64,000 bases of DNA, taken from NCBI GenBank assembly GCA_964493095.1, contig CAZBNG010000003.1, positions 8,647 through 72,646 of the forward strand, given 5' to 3'. This document shows positions 1 through 7,776 of this stretch, piece after piece (the stretch's first letter is position 1; each line of letters starts with the position of its first letter). Source of the stretch: CAYXSX01 sp964493095 (GTDB taxonomy: Bacteria > Pseudomonadota > Alphaproteobacteria > Micavibrionales > Micavibrionaceae). A program made the position numbers and the translations under genes. The notes below the pieces were generated by a model. The model did no database searches. It worked only from the letters and a program-made list of their open reading frames with translations, and was not told the origin of the DNA.

Positions 1-496
1 ATCTCAATGCCTTGACGTGTGCAATCTGCTCACTATCAATCACATACCAGGCATCGTTTTGCGGATCATTGGACGGAGTGAAAGGATTGCCGCGATCGGG
101 CCTGCGAATAACTCCTTTTAGAGTTCTTGCTCCCTTTAAGTCCTTTCCTTCCTTGTCATTCAGCCCTATCCATCCGCGGTTAACCAGAACAGTGCCGCCG
201 CCTTCAAGCGCAAAAGGCGTAATAACATGGTAACCTGGCGCACCTTCATAAGTGCGCGGACCTATTTTAAAGCTTTTATCGTTTAAATAACGGCCTTTGA
301 CATGGCCGTGCAGGTAAAGATTGTCTTCATCTTCAAAATCTTTAAATGAAAAGACCGAATCTGTTTTTTTAGATGCCTCAATTTTTTCCAGAATGCCCCG
401 TTTCCACTCCAACCGCTGAAGCTGCCATGTCCCCAGCCCGCACAAAACAACAACGCCGCAAATCGTAAAAAATGTCGCCCAGAACGGCAGTTTCAT
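1..496 (-). CDS. surf1: SURF1 family cytochrome oxidase assembly protein (partial, C-terminus outside window)
   Basis: Inner-membrane assembly factor for the aa3 cytochrome c oxidase, implicated in heme a insertion into subunit I. The visible 165 residues begin at an ATG at 494-496 and stay open to the window edge. There is one N-terminal membrane segment (about residues 8-22), directly followed by the family signature LGTWQLQRLEWK (21-32), and VNRGWI at 105-110 in the periplasmic part. SURF1 proteins are about 230-250 residues with a second membrane segment near the C-terminus, so roughly a third is missing. The start abuts the stop of the DUF983 gene, so it is the last visible member of the oxidase operon. 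Confidence 0.93.
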   Translation of the reverse strand, partial: MKLPFWATFFTICGVVVLCGLGTWQLQRLEWKRGILEKIEASKKTDSVFSFKDFEDEDNLYLHGHVKGRYLNDKSFKIGPRTYEGAPGYHVITPFALEGGGTVLVNRGWIGLNDKEGKDLKGARTLKGVIRRPDRGNPFTPSNDPQNDAWYVIDSEQIAHVKALR

Positions 497-862
497 TTAT
501 TTCTCCCAGTCGCTGCGCCTGTGCTTGAATTGCAGCGCGATCACATACGCCTTGAGTGGTTTGAGCATTCCCAGCGTTAACCCCAGCGCCGCCAGTGTCC
601 AGATAATAGCGTGCAACCATAGCGCCGGGGAAAAAACTGCATCGACAATCAGGGCGAGAGGAACAAGAAGCCCGCCAAGAATAAAAATCAGGAAAACGGC
701 AGGACCGTCGGCGCTATCATTCTTTGCCAGATCCAGCCCGCAAACATCACATTTGTTCTTTAGGGTAAAAGTGAAAAATCCGGGTTCATATAAATCCCCC
801 TTCCCGCATTGCGGACAGCGGCACCGCAAAGCTTTTTCCAGAAGTTTGGAATCGGGAAGCAT
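497..862 (-). CDS. DUF983 zinc-ribbon membrane protein
   Basis: 121-residue membrane protein of the DUF983 family, which in alphaproteobacteria is typically encoded between oxidase subunit III and SURF1. An N-terminal zinc-ribbon-like pair, CPQCG (16-20) and CDVCG (38-42), precedes two hydrophobic segments (about 56-76 and 82-104) and a basic tail. It follows ctaE by 4 bases and ends immediately before surf1, so it is cotranscribed. The exact function is not established; a role in oxidase maturation is inferred from conserved neighbourhood. Confidence 0.88.
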   Translation of the reverse strand: MLPDSKLLEKALRCRCPQCGKGDLYEPGFFTFTLKNKCDVCGLDLAKNDSADGPAVFLIFILGGLLVPLALIVDAVFSPALWLHAIIWTLAALGLTLGMLKPLKAYVIALQFKHRRSDWEK

Positions 863-866
863 GAAA

Positions 867-1724
867 CTACTGTGGACGCAGGTCCATCCCTATGGTGTTG
901 CCCCAAACGTAAATTGCGACAAAGAGAAACAGCCAGACAACATCAACAAAGTGCCAGTACCAGGCGGCTGCTTCAAAACCAAAATGGCTTTTGGGCGTAA
1001 AATGGCCTAGCTTGGTGCGGCGCCAACAGACAAAGAGGAAAATTGTCCCGACCAACACGTGAAAACCGTGAAAACCGGTCGCCATAAAGAATGCTGAAGC
1101 ATAGATACCGTCTGTAAAGGCAAACTCTGCGTGGTGATATTCATACATCTGGAAGCCAAGGAAGGACAAACCCAGCAATACAGTTAGACCTATCGCTTGT
1201 GCAGCCTGGTCGTTATGCCCTTCCAGAATGGCGTGATGCGCCCATGTTACAGTGCAACCGGAAAGCAGAAGGATCATGGTCATCAAAAAAGGCAGATCAA
1301 AGGGATTAATTACATGAATATTCTCCGGTGGCCAGACAAAGCCAATATGTTCTGACGGAAACAGCGAATTGCTAAAAAACGCCCAGAAAAACGCCACGAA
1401 AAACATGACCTCGGAGGCGATAAACAGCATCATGCCGTAACGCAGGCCGATTTGGGCAATCGGCGTATGCGCTTTTTCCTCAACGGCTTCGAAAATCACA
1501 TCCTTCCACCAGAAGAACATAACAGCCAGAACCGCAAGAAGGCCGATAAACACGCCCTTCAGACCGATTTCCAGCCCGCCGACCTTAACTTCGTGCATAA
1601 ACATCACGGCCCCTGAAGCCAGCACACCAGCAGCGATAGAACCGACAAGCGGCCAGATGCTGGGGCGGACGATATGGTAGGGATGAGGTTTGCCGGTTGA
1701 AGAAAATTCAGGATTTTGAGCCAT
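867..1724 (-). CDS. ctaE: cytochrome c oxidase subunit III
   Basis: Subunit III of the aa3-type proton-pumping cytochrome c oxidase; it carries no metal centre and stabilises subunit I turnover. The 285 residues form seven predicted membrane helices. Family motifs include GFHGFHVLVGT in the C-terminal half and the terminal WHFVDVVWLFLF segment. The N-terminus HPYHIVRPSIWPL is typical of alphaproteobacterial CoxC. It lies 35 bases downstream of ctaG and 4 bases upstream of DUF983. Confidence 0.97.
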   Translation of the reverse strand: MAQNPEFSSTGKPHPYHIVRPSIWPLVGSIAAGVLASGAVMFMHEVKVGGLEIGLKGVFIGLLAVLAVMFFWWKDVIFEAVEEKAHTPIAQIGLRYGMMLFIASEVMFFVAFFWAFFSNSLFPSEHIGFVWPPENIHVINPFDLPFLMTMILLLSGCTVTWAHHAILEGHNDQAAQAIGLTVLLGLSFLGFQMYEYHHAEFAFTDGIYASAFFMATGFHGFHVLVGTIFLFVCWRRTKLGHFTPKSHFGFEAAAWYWHFVDVVWLFLFVAIYVWGNTIGMDLRPQ

Positions 1725-1759
1725 GTTGCAGTTCCCGCTTTGTAAAATGAAAAACTTTT

Positions 1760-2389
1760 CTAGTTGGAGACGTTTATATCACTATCGCCGCTATTGTAAA
1801 TGCCTTCCGGACCGCTTTCAAGATCAGGACTGTCAGCATTGTAAAATGTATACGACAAAGTGATGGTCTCGACGTCATTCATGTTTGGATCATCATTCAT
1901 AGAAGGATCTACAAAGAACATAACCGGCATGGAAACACGCTGTCGGGGCTCCAGAAACTGCTCGTCAAAGCAAAAGCACTGCACCTTGTGAAAATATTTT
2001 CCGACTTTCAGCGGCGTCACATTATAAATCGCCATACCGCCAGTTTTACGGCTTTCCGGGTTATAAGCGGAAAAAGACGCAAATCCGCGTTCTCCCACAT
2101 GCAAAGTGACCTCTTTCGTCTCCGGAACGAAGCGCCAGGGCATATTAGGAGCAACAGAAGCGTTGAATCGAACCGTCACCTGCCGCTCCAGCACATGATC
2201 CGGCCAGGCTTCCGATACTTGCGTCGTACCGCCAAACCCCGTTACCCTGCAAAAAAGACCGTAAAGAGGTACTGCTGCAAAGGACACGCCTACCATGGCT
2301 CCCACGACAATAAGCACGATCAAACCCATACGCTGGTTCTTACGGACAAGTTCATCTGCATCGTGTGTTTTTTTGGTTTTCTTAGGCAT
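1760..2389 (-). CDS. ctaG: cytochrome c oxidase assembly protein CtaG/Cox11
   Basis: Copper chaperone that delivers copper to the CuB site of subunit I. The protein (209 aa) has one N-terminal membrane helix (about 23-43) followed by VPLYGLFCRVTGFGGT, then a periplasmic immunoglobulin-like domain with the copper-binding CFCF motif in HKVQCFCFDEQ. The size matches Cox11 proteins. It sits between ctaE and a small secreted protein. The C-terminal 20 residues are acidic and poorly conserved. Confidence 0.96.
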   Translation of the reverse strand: MPKKTKKTHDADELVRKNQRMGLIVLIVVGAMVGVSFAAVPLYGLFCRVTGFGGTTQVSEAWPDHVLERQVTVRFNASVAPNMPWRFVPETKEVTLHVGERGFASFSAYNPESRKTGGMAIYNVTPLKVGKYFHKVQCFCFDEQFLEPRQRVSMPVMFFVDPSMNDDPNMNDVETITLSYTFYNADSPDLESGPEGIYNSGDSDINVSN

Positions 2390-2435
2390 CTGCCCTTTTA
2401 TAGGCTGCTAAAAAGGCATTGTCACCTACGAAGCC

Positions 2436-2714
2436 TTAACGCGCCGAAATTTTCTCGCGGTATTCTTTATACGCTTCATTGCGTGGCTGCACATAGTTAC
2501 TGCGGCGCTGCTCTATCATTTCGCGGAAACTTTTCTGTGTCTCCCGGTAAGCAAGCTGGCGGGCATAAATATCACAAAAATCAATGCCGGGATCGGTTTC
2601 CAGATCTGGCTTTGTCGGAATCCCGCATTGTACGGGCCGCGCTAATGTCTCAGCCATAGCAGGCGAAACAAAAAGCAAAATAGCGACACAACCAAAAAGG
2701 GTTAAAAAGCGCAT
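2436..2714 (-). CDS. small secreted protein in the oxidase operon
   Basis: 92-residue protein from ATG 2712-2714; an in-frame upstream start at 2837 is rejected because it would overlap the dehydrogenase gene and hide the signal peptide. Residues 1-21 (MRFLTLFGCVAILLFVSPAMA) form a classical cleavable signal peptide ending in AMA. The mature part is polar, with two cysteines (in VQCGIP and DFCDIYA) and a helical, Glu/Arg/Tyr-rich C-terminal half. I recognise no family. AGAGG lies upstream of the start. Its place between the dehydrogenase and ctaG suggests cotranscription with assembly genes; function unknown. Confidence 0.7.
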   Translation of the reverse strand: MRFLTLFGCVAILLFVSPAMAETLARPVQCGIPTKPDLETDPGIDFCDIYARQLAYRETQKSFREMIEQRRSNYVQPRNEAYKEYREKISAR

Positions 2715-2772
2715 GAAAGGAAACCTCTGGGAAAGCGGAAAAATATATCCACAGTTAAGGGTACTATAATTT

Positions 2773-3543
2773 TTAGGGTTTGGCAAAACGTTCCACAGGC
2801 AAACCACCAAAGCTCTGCACTGTCGGCATGATCTCAACGCGGTTGATATTCATACGCTCCGGTAATGTAGCCGCCCAACTCACCGCCTCGGCAATATCAT
2901 CGGCCGTAATATTTTCGGTATCCGCATAAACAGCCTTGGCCTTTTCGGCGTCTCCCTTGAAGCGGGCCAGAGAAAACGCCGTTTCTACCTGCCCCGGCTC
3001 GATATTGGTCACGCGCACCCGCGTTCCCGCCAAATCGGCACGCAGGGCCAAAGAAAATTGCTTCACGAACGCCTTGGAAGCGCAGTAAACATTGCCACCG
3101 GGATAAGGGTAATTCCCCGCAGTGGAGCCGATATTGATGATATGCCCCTTTTTCCGCTCCACCATACCGGGAAGAATAAGGCGTGTAATGCGCACCAGCG
3201 CCGTATCGTTCATGGCGATCATTGCTTCCCAGTCTTCCAGCTCGGCCTCATATGCCTTGTCCAGCCCCAGCGCGCCGCCGGCATTATTAATCAGCAGATC
3301 AATCGCTTTAAAGTCTTCAGGAATGGCCGCAATCTGGGCAATTGTAGCCTTCTTGTCCGTCACATCAAAAACCAGCGGATGGGAATCCACCGACAGTTCC
3401 GCACGCAAAGCATCCAGCTTTTCCACATTCCGCGCATGCAAAACAAGCCTGCAGCCCATCGCCGCAAAACATCGCGCAAAAGCGCTACCAAAGCCGCCTG
3501 TGGCTCCGGTGATCATGACACAGGATGGTACATAGCCCGGCAC
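2773..3543 (-). CDS. short-chain dehydrogenase/reductase (YdfG-like)
   Basis: NAD(P)-dependent classical SDR, closest in style to YdfG-type 3-hydroxy acid/serine dehydrogenases. Motifs: cofactor loop TGATGGFGSAFAR, NNAGGAL, catalytic Ser in NIGSTAGNYPY, and YCASK (Tyr/Lys). The substrate cannot be read from sequence. The GTG start at 3541-3543 begins one base after the stop of the 39-residue gene and has GGGGG upstream, implying translational coupling. A TTG at 3556-3558 and an ATG at 3514-3516 are alternatives. An SDR inside the oxidase assembly operon is not part of the usual gene set. Confidence 0.9.
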   Translation of the reverse strand: MPGYVPSCVMITGATGGFGSAFARCFAAMGCRLVLHARNVEKLDALRAELSVDSHPLVFDVTDKKATIAQIAAIPEDFKAIDLLINNAGGALGLDKAYEAELEDWEAMIAMNDTALVRITRLILPGMVERKKGHIINIGSTAGNYPYPGGNVYCASKAFVKQFSLALRADLAGTRVRVTNIEPGQVETAFSLARFKGDAEKAKAVYADTENITADDIAEAVSWAATLPERMNINRVEIMPTVQSFGGLPVERFAKP

Positions 3544-3544
3544 G

Positions 3545-3664
3545 TCATGCCCCCGCAATACGGATCATAGTAATGATCCAGAATATGGCGATAAACCCAA
3601 CTATCAGGGCCAGAACCGTCAGATTCTTCTTAAGTTTTTGCTTATGAAGCGGCGAATGAGGCAT
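3545..3664 (-). CDS. 39-residue single-helix membrane protein (CoxF-like)
   Basis: Very short gene in the position where alphaproteobacterial oxidase operons carry the small CoxF protein. The peptide starts MPHSPLHKQKLKKNLTVLAL and has a basic N-terminus, then one hydrophobic helix (about 15-35), ending IRIAGA. ATG at 3662-3664, stop TGA at 3545-3547. A role in oxidase biogenesis is inferred from position only; its sequence is too short for a confident family call. The downstream dehydrogenase start follows its stop by one base. Confidence 0.6.
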   Translation of the reverse strand: MPHSPLHKQKLKKNLTVLALIVGFIAIFWIITMIRIAGA

Positions 3665-3710
3665 AATGCATTTTCCTTTATTATGATAGGGTGCAGGTTA
3701 CGGTAAAGTT

Positions 3711-3917
3711 ATGGAACAGACAAGCCGCAAGGCAAAAGCAAATATCACAATAAAGACGGGGTGGCGGGAAAAAATATCCCATTTACATAGCATCTTGCCC
3801 TTTAAATCCAGACTGCTTTGCGCCAAGGGGCCTATCTTCCTGATTCTGGCTTTTTATATTCTTAAGGGGACGGCGGTTACAATCGCTGCCATCGCGGCAT
3901 TGTATTTCACACTTTAA
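3711..3917 (+). CDS. small hypothetical membrane protein
   Basis: 68-residue protein on the strand opposite to the oxidase operon. The N-terminal half is basic and polar; the C-terminal half (about 38-68) is one strongly hydrophobic segment containing KGPIFLILAFYILKGTAV. Its stop overlaps the stop of ctaB by about 3 bases (convergent), and it is divergent from the 39-residue gene. No clear ribosome binding site is visible, so it could be a chance frame, but it is not a shadow of a larger gene over most of its length. Function unknown. Confidence 0.45.
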   Translation: MEQTSRKAKANITIKTGWREKISHLHSILPFKSRLLCAKGPIFLILAFYILKGTAVTIAAIAALYFTL

Positions 3918-4810
3918 AGCGCCATAAGCGCCAAAAACAACGCAAACAGGTAAAACACCGAATAACCGAACATCTGGCGGGCATAAGACAGGTCGTCGTT
4001 TGAAAGTACGCGCACAGCCGTAAAAACGAAAAATCCGCTTAAAATTCCCGCCATAATGCCATAGGCAGGGGACGCATAACCCAGCAGCGCCGGAGAAACC
4101 GTTAAAGGCAGAAGAATCAGGGTATAAACCAGCATCTGGATTTTCGTACGGCGTTCTCCGGCCACAACGGGAAGCATGGGCACCCGCGCCCGCTTGTAAT
4201 CTTCGTTGGCGAACAGGGACAGCGCCCAGAAATGCGGCGGCGTCCAGAAAAAAATAATGGCAAACAGGATCAGCGGATAAAGCGAGATATCGCCCGTTAC
4301 TGCGGCCCACCCTATCATCGGCGGAAACGCGCCCGCAGCGCCACCGATGACAATGTTTTGTGGCGTTCTACGCTTAAGCCATACCGTATAAATAAAAACA
4401 TAAAATAAATTTGCCGCCGCCAGCAACGCCGCCGCCGTACAGTTCAGCGCCAACCCCATCAACATAACCGTAAGAATAGACATCACCACGCCAAAGGCCA
4501 ACGCTTCGTCCGGATTCACCTTTCCTGTGGGAATGGGGCGGCCCGCCGTACGCTTCATCACCGCATCGATATCACGGTCGTACCACATGTTAATGGCCCC
4601 GGCGGCGCCCGCATTCACGGCGATGCAGAAAATAGCAACCACGGCCAGAAACGGATGCAAATGATCAAGCCCCGGCGCCACCCACATACCCGCAAAAGCG
4701 GTAAATACCACAAGGCTCATTACCTTGGGTTTTAGCAGGGCAAAAAAGTCGGAAACTCCGGCTTCGGTGCTATGCACATCATAGGAAACAGGGGCGGCAA
4801 CGTTATTCAT
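3914..4810 (-). CDS. ctaB: protoheme IX farnesyltransferase (heme o synthase)
   Basis: Converts heme b to heme o by adding a farnesyl group at the 2-vinyl position, the first step to heme a for the aa3 oxidase. The protein (298 aa) is a UbiA-type prenyltransferase with about nine membrane helices. The first prenyl-diphosphate motif NMWYDRDIDAVMKRTAGRP and the second region containing NEDYKRARVPMLPVV are both present. It lies between the two unknown paralogues upstream and the CoxF-like gene downstream, the usual position relative to ctaCD apart from the inserted genes. Confidence 0.97.
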   Translation of the reverse strand: MNNVAAPVSYDVHSTEAGVSDFFALLKPKVMSLVVFTAFAGMWVAPGLDHLHPFLAVVAIFCIAVNAGAAGAINMWYDRDIDAVMKRTAGRPIPTGKVNPDEALAFGVVMSILTVMLMGLALNCTAAALLAAANLFYVFIYTVWLKRRTPQNIVIGGAAGAFPPMIGWAAVTGDISLYPLILFAIIFFWTPPHFWALSLFANEDYKRARVPMLPVVAGERRTKIQMLVYTLILLPLTVSPALLGYASPAYGIMAGILSGFFVFTAVRVLSNDDLSYARQMFGYSVFYLFALFLALMAL

Positions 4811-4857
4811 GCCCCTTATTTAACATGAAATCAGAAAAATCCCAGCAAAGAATTCAA

Positions 4858-5343
4858 CTACGGTGCCGGAGCGGGTACGGAGGCCGCAGCCAAAGCCACA
4901 TCCGATTTTCTGGTTTCCGCTTCTGGAACAGGACCGGAACGGGAAACGGCCTGCGCTGCTACAGCCACATCAAAATTGCCTGCCTCACGGCGCAGGTTTG
5001 TGACCTGTGTCTTAAGGCCCGTTGCAAAAGCATCATTTACCGCATCTGTGAGTTTGGGGCTCTTCGAATTTACCGTGCTTTGATGCTTGGCCTCAGCATG
5101 TTCGCGATGCAGATCGGCTTCAAGCTCGCGTTCAGCCTTTAAAGCAGCACTTAAGCGAAAAAAACGATCTGTAAGAGTAGCAGTTTTGGGCTCTTGCGGC
5201 ACATTCACATTCGCCGTTTTAGAAACGTCAAGCCACCCAGTAGTGGCATCGTAATCACTTGCCACTCTAAAGGGGCCGTTTAGTTTATGGCCCAAGGGTA
5301 ATTCTGTCAGTTCATCCAGTTTACGTGCGATTGATATTGCCAT
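4858..5343 (-). CDS. hypothetical protein with MAIS-AR-LDE N-terminal module (paralogue of the gene at 5427)
   Basis: 161-residue soluble protein of unrecognised family. The N-terminal 45 residues match the neighbouring 214-residue protein: MAISIARKLDE, then LNGPFRVASDY, then a Trp and TAN. The middle is a charged helix (FFRLSAALKAERELEADLHREHAEAK) and the C-terminus is Ala/Pro-rich, ending VPAPAP. No signal peptide or membrane segment. It has its own promoter region with a perfect TTAA-N7-TTAAC box 46 bases before the ATG, so it is probably not simply cotranscribed with ctaD. Function unknown. Confidence 0.8.
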   Translation of the reverse strand: MAISIARKLDELTELPLGHKLNGPFRVASDYDATTGWLDVSKTANVNVPQEPKTATLTDRFFRLSAALKAERELEADLHREHAEAKHQSTVNSKSPKLTDAVNDAFATGLKTQVTNLRREAGNFDVAVAAQAVSRSGPVPEAETRKSDVALAAASVPAPAP

Positions 5344-5389
5344 GTTTTTATTCCTCTTACTTCACACTTTCTCCATAGCAGGATACTGG

Positions 5390-5404
5390 TTAACAAAGAG
5401 TTAA
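5390..5404 (-). promoter_or_regulatory. CtrA-type box upstream of the gene at 4858-5343
   Basis: Read on the minus strand the site is TTAA-CTCTTTG-TTAA followed by C, an exact match to the CtrA consensus TTAA-N7-TTAAC. Eleven bases further on the same strand is TGCTATGG, a possible extended -10 element also found upstream of the paralogue at 5427. CtrA binding itself is inference. Confidence 0.6.
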
Positions 5405-5426
5405 AATTTTTTAAGCCATAAAATTA

Positions 5427-6071
5427 TTACGGCGCAGGCCCTCCGCCCCCTGCCGCAGGAGCGGCAGCCGAAGCAGGGGCTGAGTATTCTGCGGAACTGG
5501 ACACGGGCTGCAGACCTACTAAAACTCTCAAGGCATTTACAAGATGAAAATCAGCGGCATTTTCGTGGGCAAGCGTATCCATCGTGGCTTCAATTAACCC
5601 GGTTAATGCAAGCTTTCCGGCATCGTCCGCCTCTAGAAAGACATGATAAAGATACTGAACGGCAATATCGTAATCACCGCGTTCCAAAAGCATATCTACA
5701 CGCTCTTTCGGGCTTAAAGTCGGCAAATCAAAAGCGGGATCGGCCATTTGCAGTGCATCGAAATTTTCCAGAGGCTCCAGTTGGTCTTTGGGCTCAGGCT
5801 CAGGCGGCCCAACGCAGAGACAGTCTATGTAATGACACAAAGGGCACTCTACCGCGCCTGGGTAGAAATTCTGTGGATCGCGTACTGTTATAAGCGTTCC
5901 ATGGGGACCAAGGGGATCTGAGGCATCATTTTCATTTGCCGTAAAAACTGGATTTGCCCATTCAGAACCCTTGCTGAAATCACTTGCCCTTTTAAAAGCC
6001 CCATTCAGCGCGCTGGAAGGGAATATTCCCTCTAATTCTTCGTCTAAATGGCGCGCTACTGATATTGCCAA
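5427..6071 (-). CDS. hypothetical protein with MAIS-AR-LDE N-terminal module and CxxC-x4-CxC motif
   Basis: 214-residue protein of unrecognised family, starting at TTG 6069-6071 (MAISVARHLDE). Its first 45 residues share the module of the downstream 161-residue protein (LNGAFKRASDF, Trp, TAN). Residues about 75-86 contain ECPLCHYIDCLC, a compact Cys/His cluster that could bind zinc. A helical region follows (about 120-190, with ERVDMLLERGDYDIAVQYL, TPR-like in texture), then a low-complexity Ala/Gly/Pro tail ending GGGGPAP. No signal peptide. A TTAA-N7-TTAA box lies 46 bases upstream of the start. Confidence 0.8.
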   Translation of the reverse strand: MAISVARHLDEELEGIFPSSALNGAFKRASDFSKGSEWANPVFTANENDASDPLGPHGTLITVRDPQNFYPGAVECPLCHYIDCLCVGPPEPEPKDQLEPLENFDALQMADPAFDLPTLSPKERVDMLLERGDYDIAVQYLYHVFLEADDAGKLALTGLIEATMDTLAHENAADFHLVNALRVLVGLQPVSSSAEYSAPASAAAPAAGGGGPAP

Positions 6072-6116
6072 AGCCTAACCCTATTATTTCATATCTTCTC
6101 CATAGCAGGAAAAGTC

Positions 6117-6131
6117 TTAATAAAAGGTTAA
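6117..6131 (-). promoter_or_regulatory. CtrA-type box upstream of the gene at 5427-6071
   Basis: Minus-strand sequence TTAA-CCTTTTA-TTAA, followed after 11 bases by TGCTATGGAGAA, the same downstream element and spacing as at the paralogous promoter (5390-5404). Matches the CtrA spacing consensus, with G instead of the final C. Regulator assignment is inference. Confidence 0.58.
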
Positions 6132-6158
6132 GCTTTTTAAGAATGCCGCCACAAAAGG

Positions 6159-6183
6159 AACAGGGCCCGCTTGGGGCCCTGTT
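6159..6183 (-). terminator. intrinsic terminator after ctaD
   Basis: Perfect 10-base-pair stem AACAGGGCCC / GGGCCCTGTT with a 5-base loop, starting 5 bases after the ctaD stop on the minus strand, followed by a short CCTTTTG tract. It should separate ctaCD transcription from the unknown genes downstream. Confidence 0.7.
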
Positions 6184-6187
6184 AATC

Positions 6188-7774
6188 TTATTTCATTTTC
6201 GGCTGTTTTTCGAACTGGTGGAACGGCGGGGGAGAGGAGAGTGTCCATTCCAGCGTCATGGATTGCGGCTGCACGTTCCAGTAGTTGGCTTCGGCTTTTT
6301 TGCCGAAGAAGGCTGTGTAAATCACCACAAAAATGAACCACAGCGTGGCAGCCCCCGCAATGTAAGCCCCGTAGGACGAAATCTGGTTCCAGCCCTCAAA
6401 AGCATCCGGATAATCGATATAACGGCGCGGCATACCGGCAAGCCCCAGGAAGTGCTGCGGGAAGAAAATCAGGTTCACACCAATAAATGTTACCCAAAAA
6501 TGCACATACCCCATCCATTCAGGGTAGCGGCGGCCAAACATCTTGCCCGACCAGTAATAATAGCCGGCAAACAAGGCAAAAACAGCGCCCAGAGATAAAA
6601 CATAGTGGAAGTGCGCCACGACATAGTAAGTGTCATGCAGGGCAACGTCCATGCCGGCATTAGCCAGAACCACTCCCGTCACGCCGCCTACGGTAAACAG
6701 GAAGATAAAGCCGATAGCCCAGAGCATAGGCGTTTTAAACTCAATAGAGCCGCCCCACATCGTGGCGATCCATGAGAAAATCTTGATGCCCGTCGGCACA
6801 GCGATAATCAGGGTCGCGGCGGTGAAATAAGCACGGGTATTCACATCAAGACCGACGGTGTACATGTGGTGCGCCCAGACGATAAAGCCAACCACACCGA
6901 TAGACACCATCGCATAAGCCATCCCCAGATAACCGAAAATAGGCTTCTTAGAGAAGGTAGAAACGATGTGAGAGATAATGCCAAAAGCGGGCAGAATCAT
7001 AATATACACTTCCGGGTGGCCAAAGAACCAGAACAGATGCTGGTACAGGAGCGGATCGCCACCACCCTCGGGGTTAAAGAAGGATGTGCCGAAATTACGG
7101 TCAGTGAGCAGCATGGTAATCGCACCGCCCAGAACGGGAACGGCTAGAACCAGCAGGAATGCGGTTACCAACATTCCCCAAACAAACAAAGGCATTTTAT
7201 GCAGCGTCATGCCGGGCGCGCGCATATTAAAGATAGTTGTAATAAAGTTGGCCGCGCCGAGAATGGAACTCGCTCCCGCCAAGTGAAGTGCAAAAATCGC
7301 CATGTCGACCCCCGCACCCGGATGTCCTAAAACACTGGAGAGTGGCGGGTAAACCGTCCAGCCCGTCCCGGCGCCGCCGCCGACAACAGCTGACATAAGA
7401 AGGAGCAGGAAAGCGGGGACCAGAAGCCAGAAAGAAATATTATTAAGACGTGGGAAAGCCATATCCGGCGCGCCAATCATAATGGGTACGAACCAGTTGC
7501 CAAAACCCCCGATCAGACCGGGCATCACAACAAAAAACACCATGATCAGACCGTGCGCCGTAATAAAGACATTCCAGAGATGCCCATCAGGGTTTCCCGC
7601 TGAATCAAGCAGGAACTGCACGCCCGGCTCCTGAAGCTCAAGACGCATTACCATGGAGGCCGCCCCACCGATCAAACCCGCAACAATCGCAAAAATGATG
7701 TAAAGCGTGCCGATATCCTTGTGGTTGGTTGAACAAAACCAGCGGGTGAAAAATCCGGGAACGTGATCAGCCAT
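6188..7774 (-). CDS. ctaD: cytochrome c oxidase subunit I
   Basis: Catalytic subunit holding heme a and the heme a3-CuB site; reduces oxygen and pumps protons across the inner membrane. 528 residues with twelve predicted helices. Diagnostic segments: HPEVYIMILPAFGI with the His-Tyr pair of the CuB site, WAHHMYTVG with the two CuB histidines, and HDTYYVVAHFHYVLSLGA with the heme a3 and heme a ligands. The proton-pathway glutamate region FGHPEVY is of A1 type. It starts 2 bases after ctaC and is followed by a strong terminator. Confidence 0.98.
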   Translation of the reverse strand: MADHVPGFFTRWFCSTNHKDIGTLYIIFAIVAGLIGGAASMVMRLELQEPGVQFLLDSAGNPDGHLWNVFITAHGLIMVFFVVMPGLIGGFGNWFVPIMIGAPDMAFPRLNNISFWLLVPAFLLLLMSAVVGGGAGTGWTVYPPLSSVLGHPGAGVDMAIFALHLAGASSILGAANFITTIFNMRAPGMTLHKMPLFVWGMLVTAFLLVLAVPVLGGAITMLLTDRNFGTSFFNPEGGGDPLLYQHLFWFFGHPEVYIMILPAFGIISHIVSTFSKKPIFGYLGMAYAMVSIGVVGFIVWAHHMYTVGLDVNTRAYFTAATLIIAVPTGIKIFSWIATMWGGSIEFKTPMLWAIGFIFLFTVGGVTGVVLANAGMDVALHDTYYVVAHFHYVLSLGAVFALFAGYYYWSGKMFGRRYPEWMGYVHFWVTFIGVNLIFFPQHFLGLAGMPRRYIDYPDAFEGWNQISSYGAYIAGAATLWFIFVVIYTAFFGKKAEANYWNVQPQSMTLEWTLSSPPPFHQFEKQPKMK

Positions 7775-7776
7775 TC

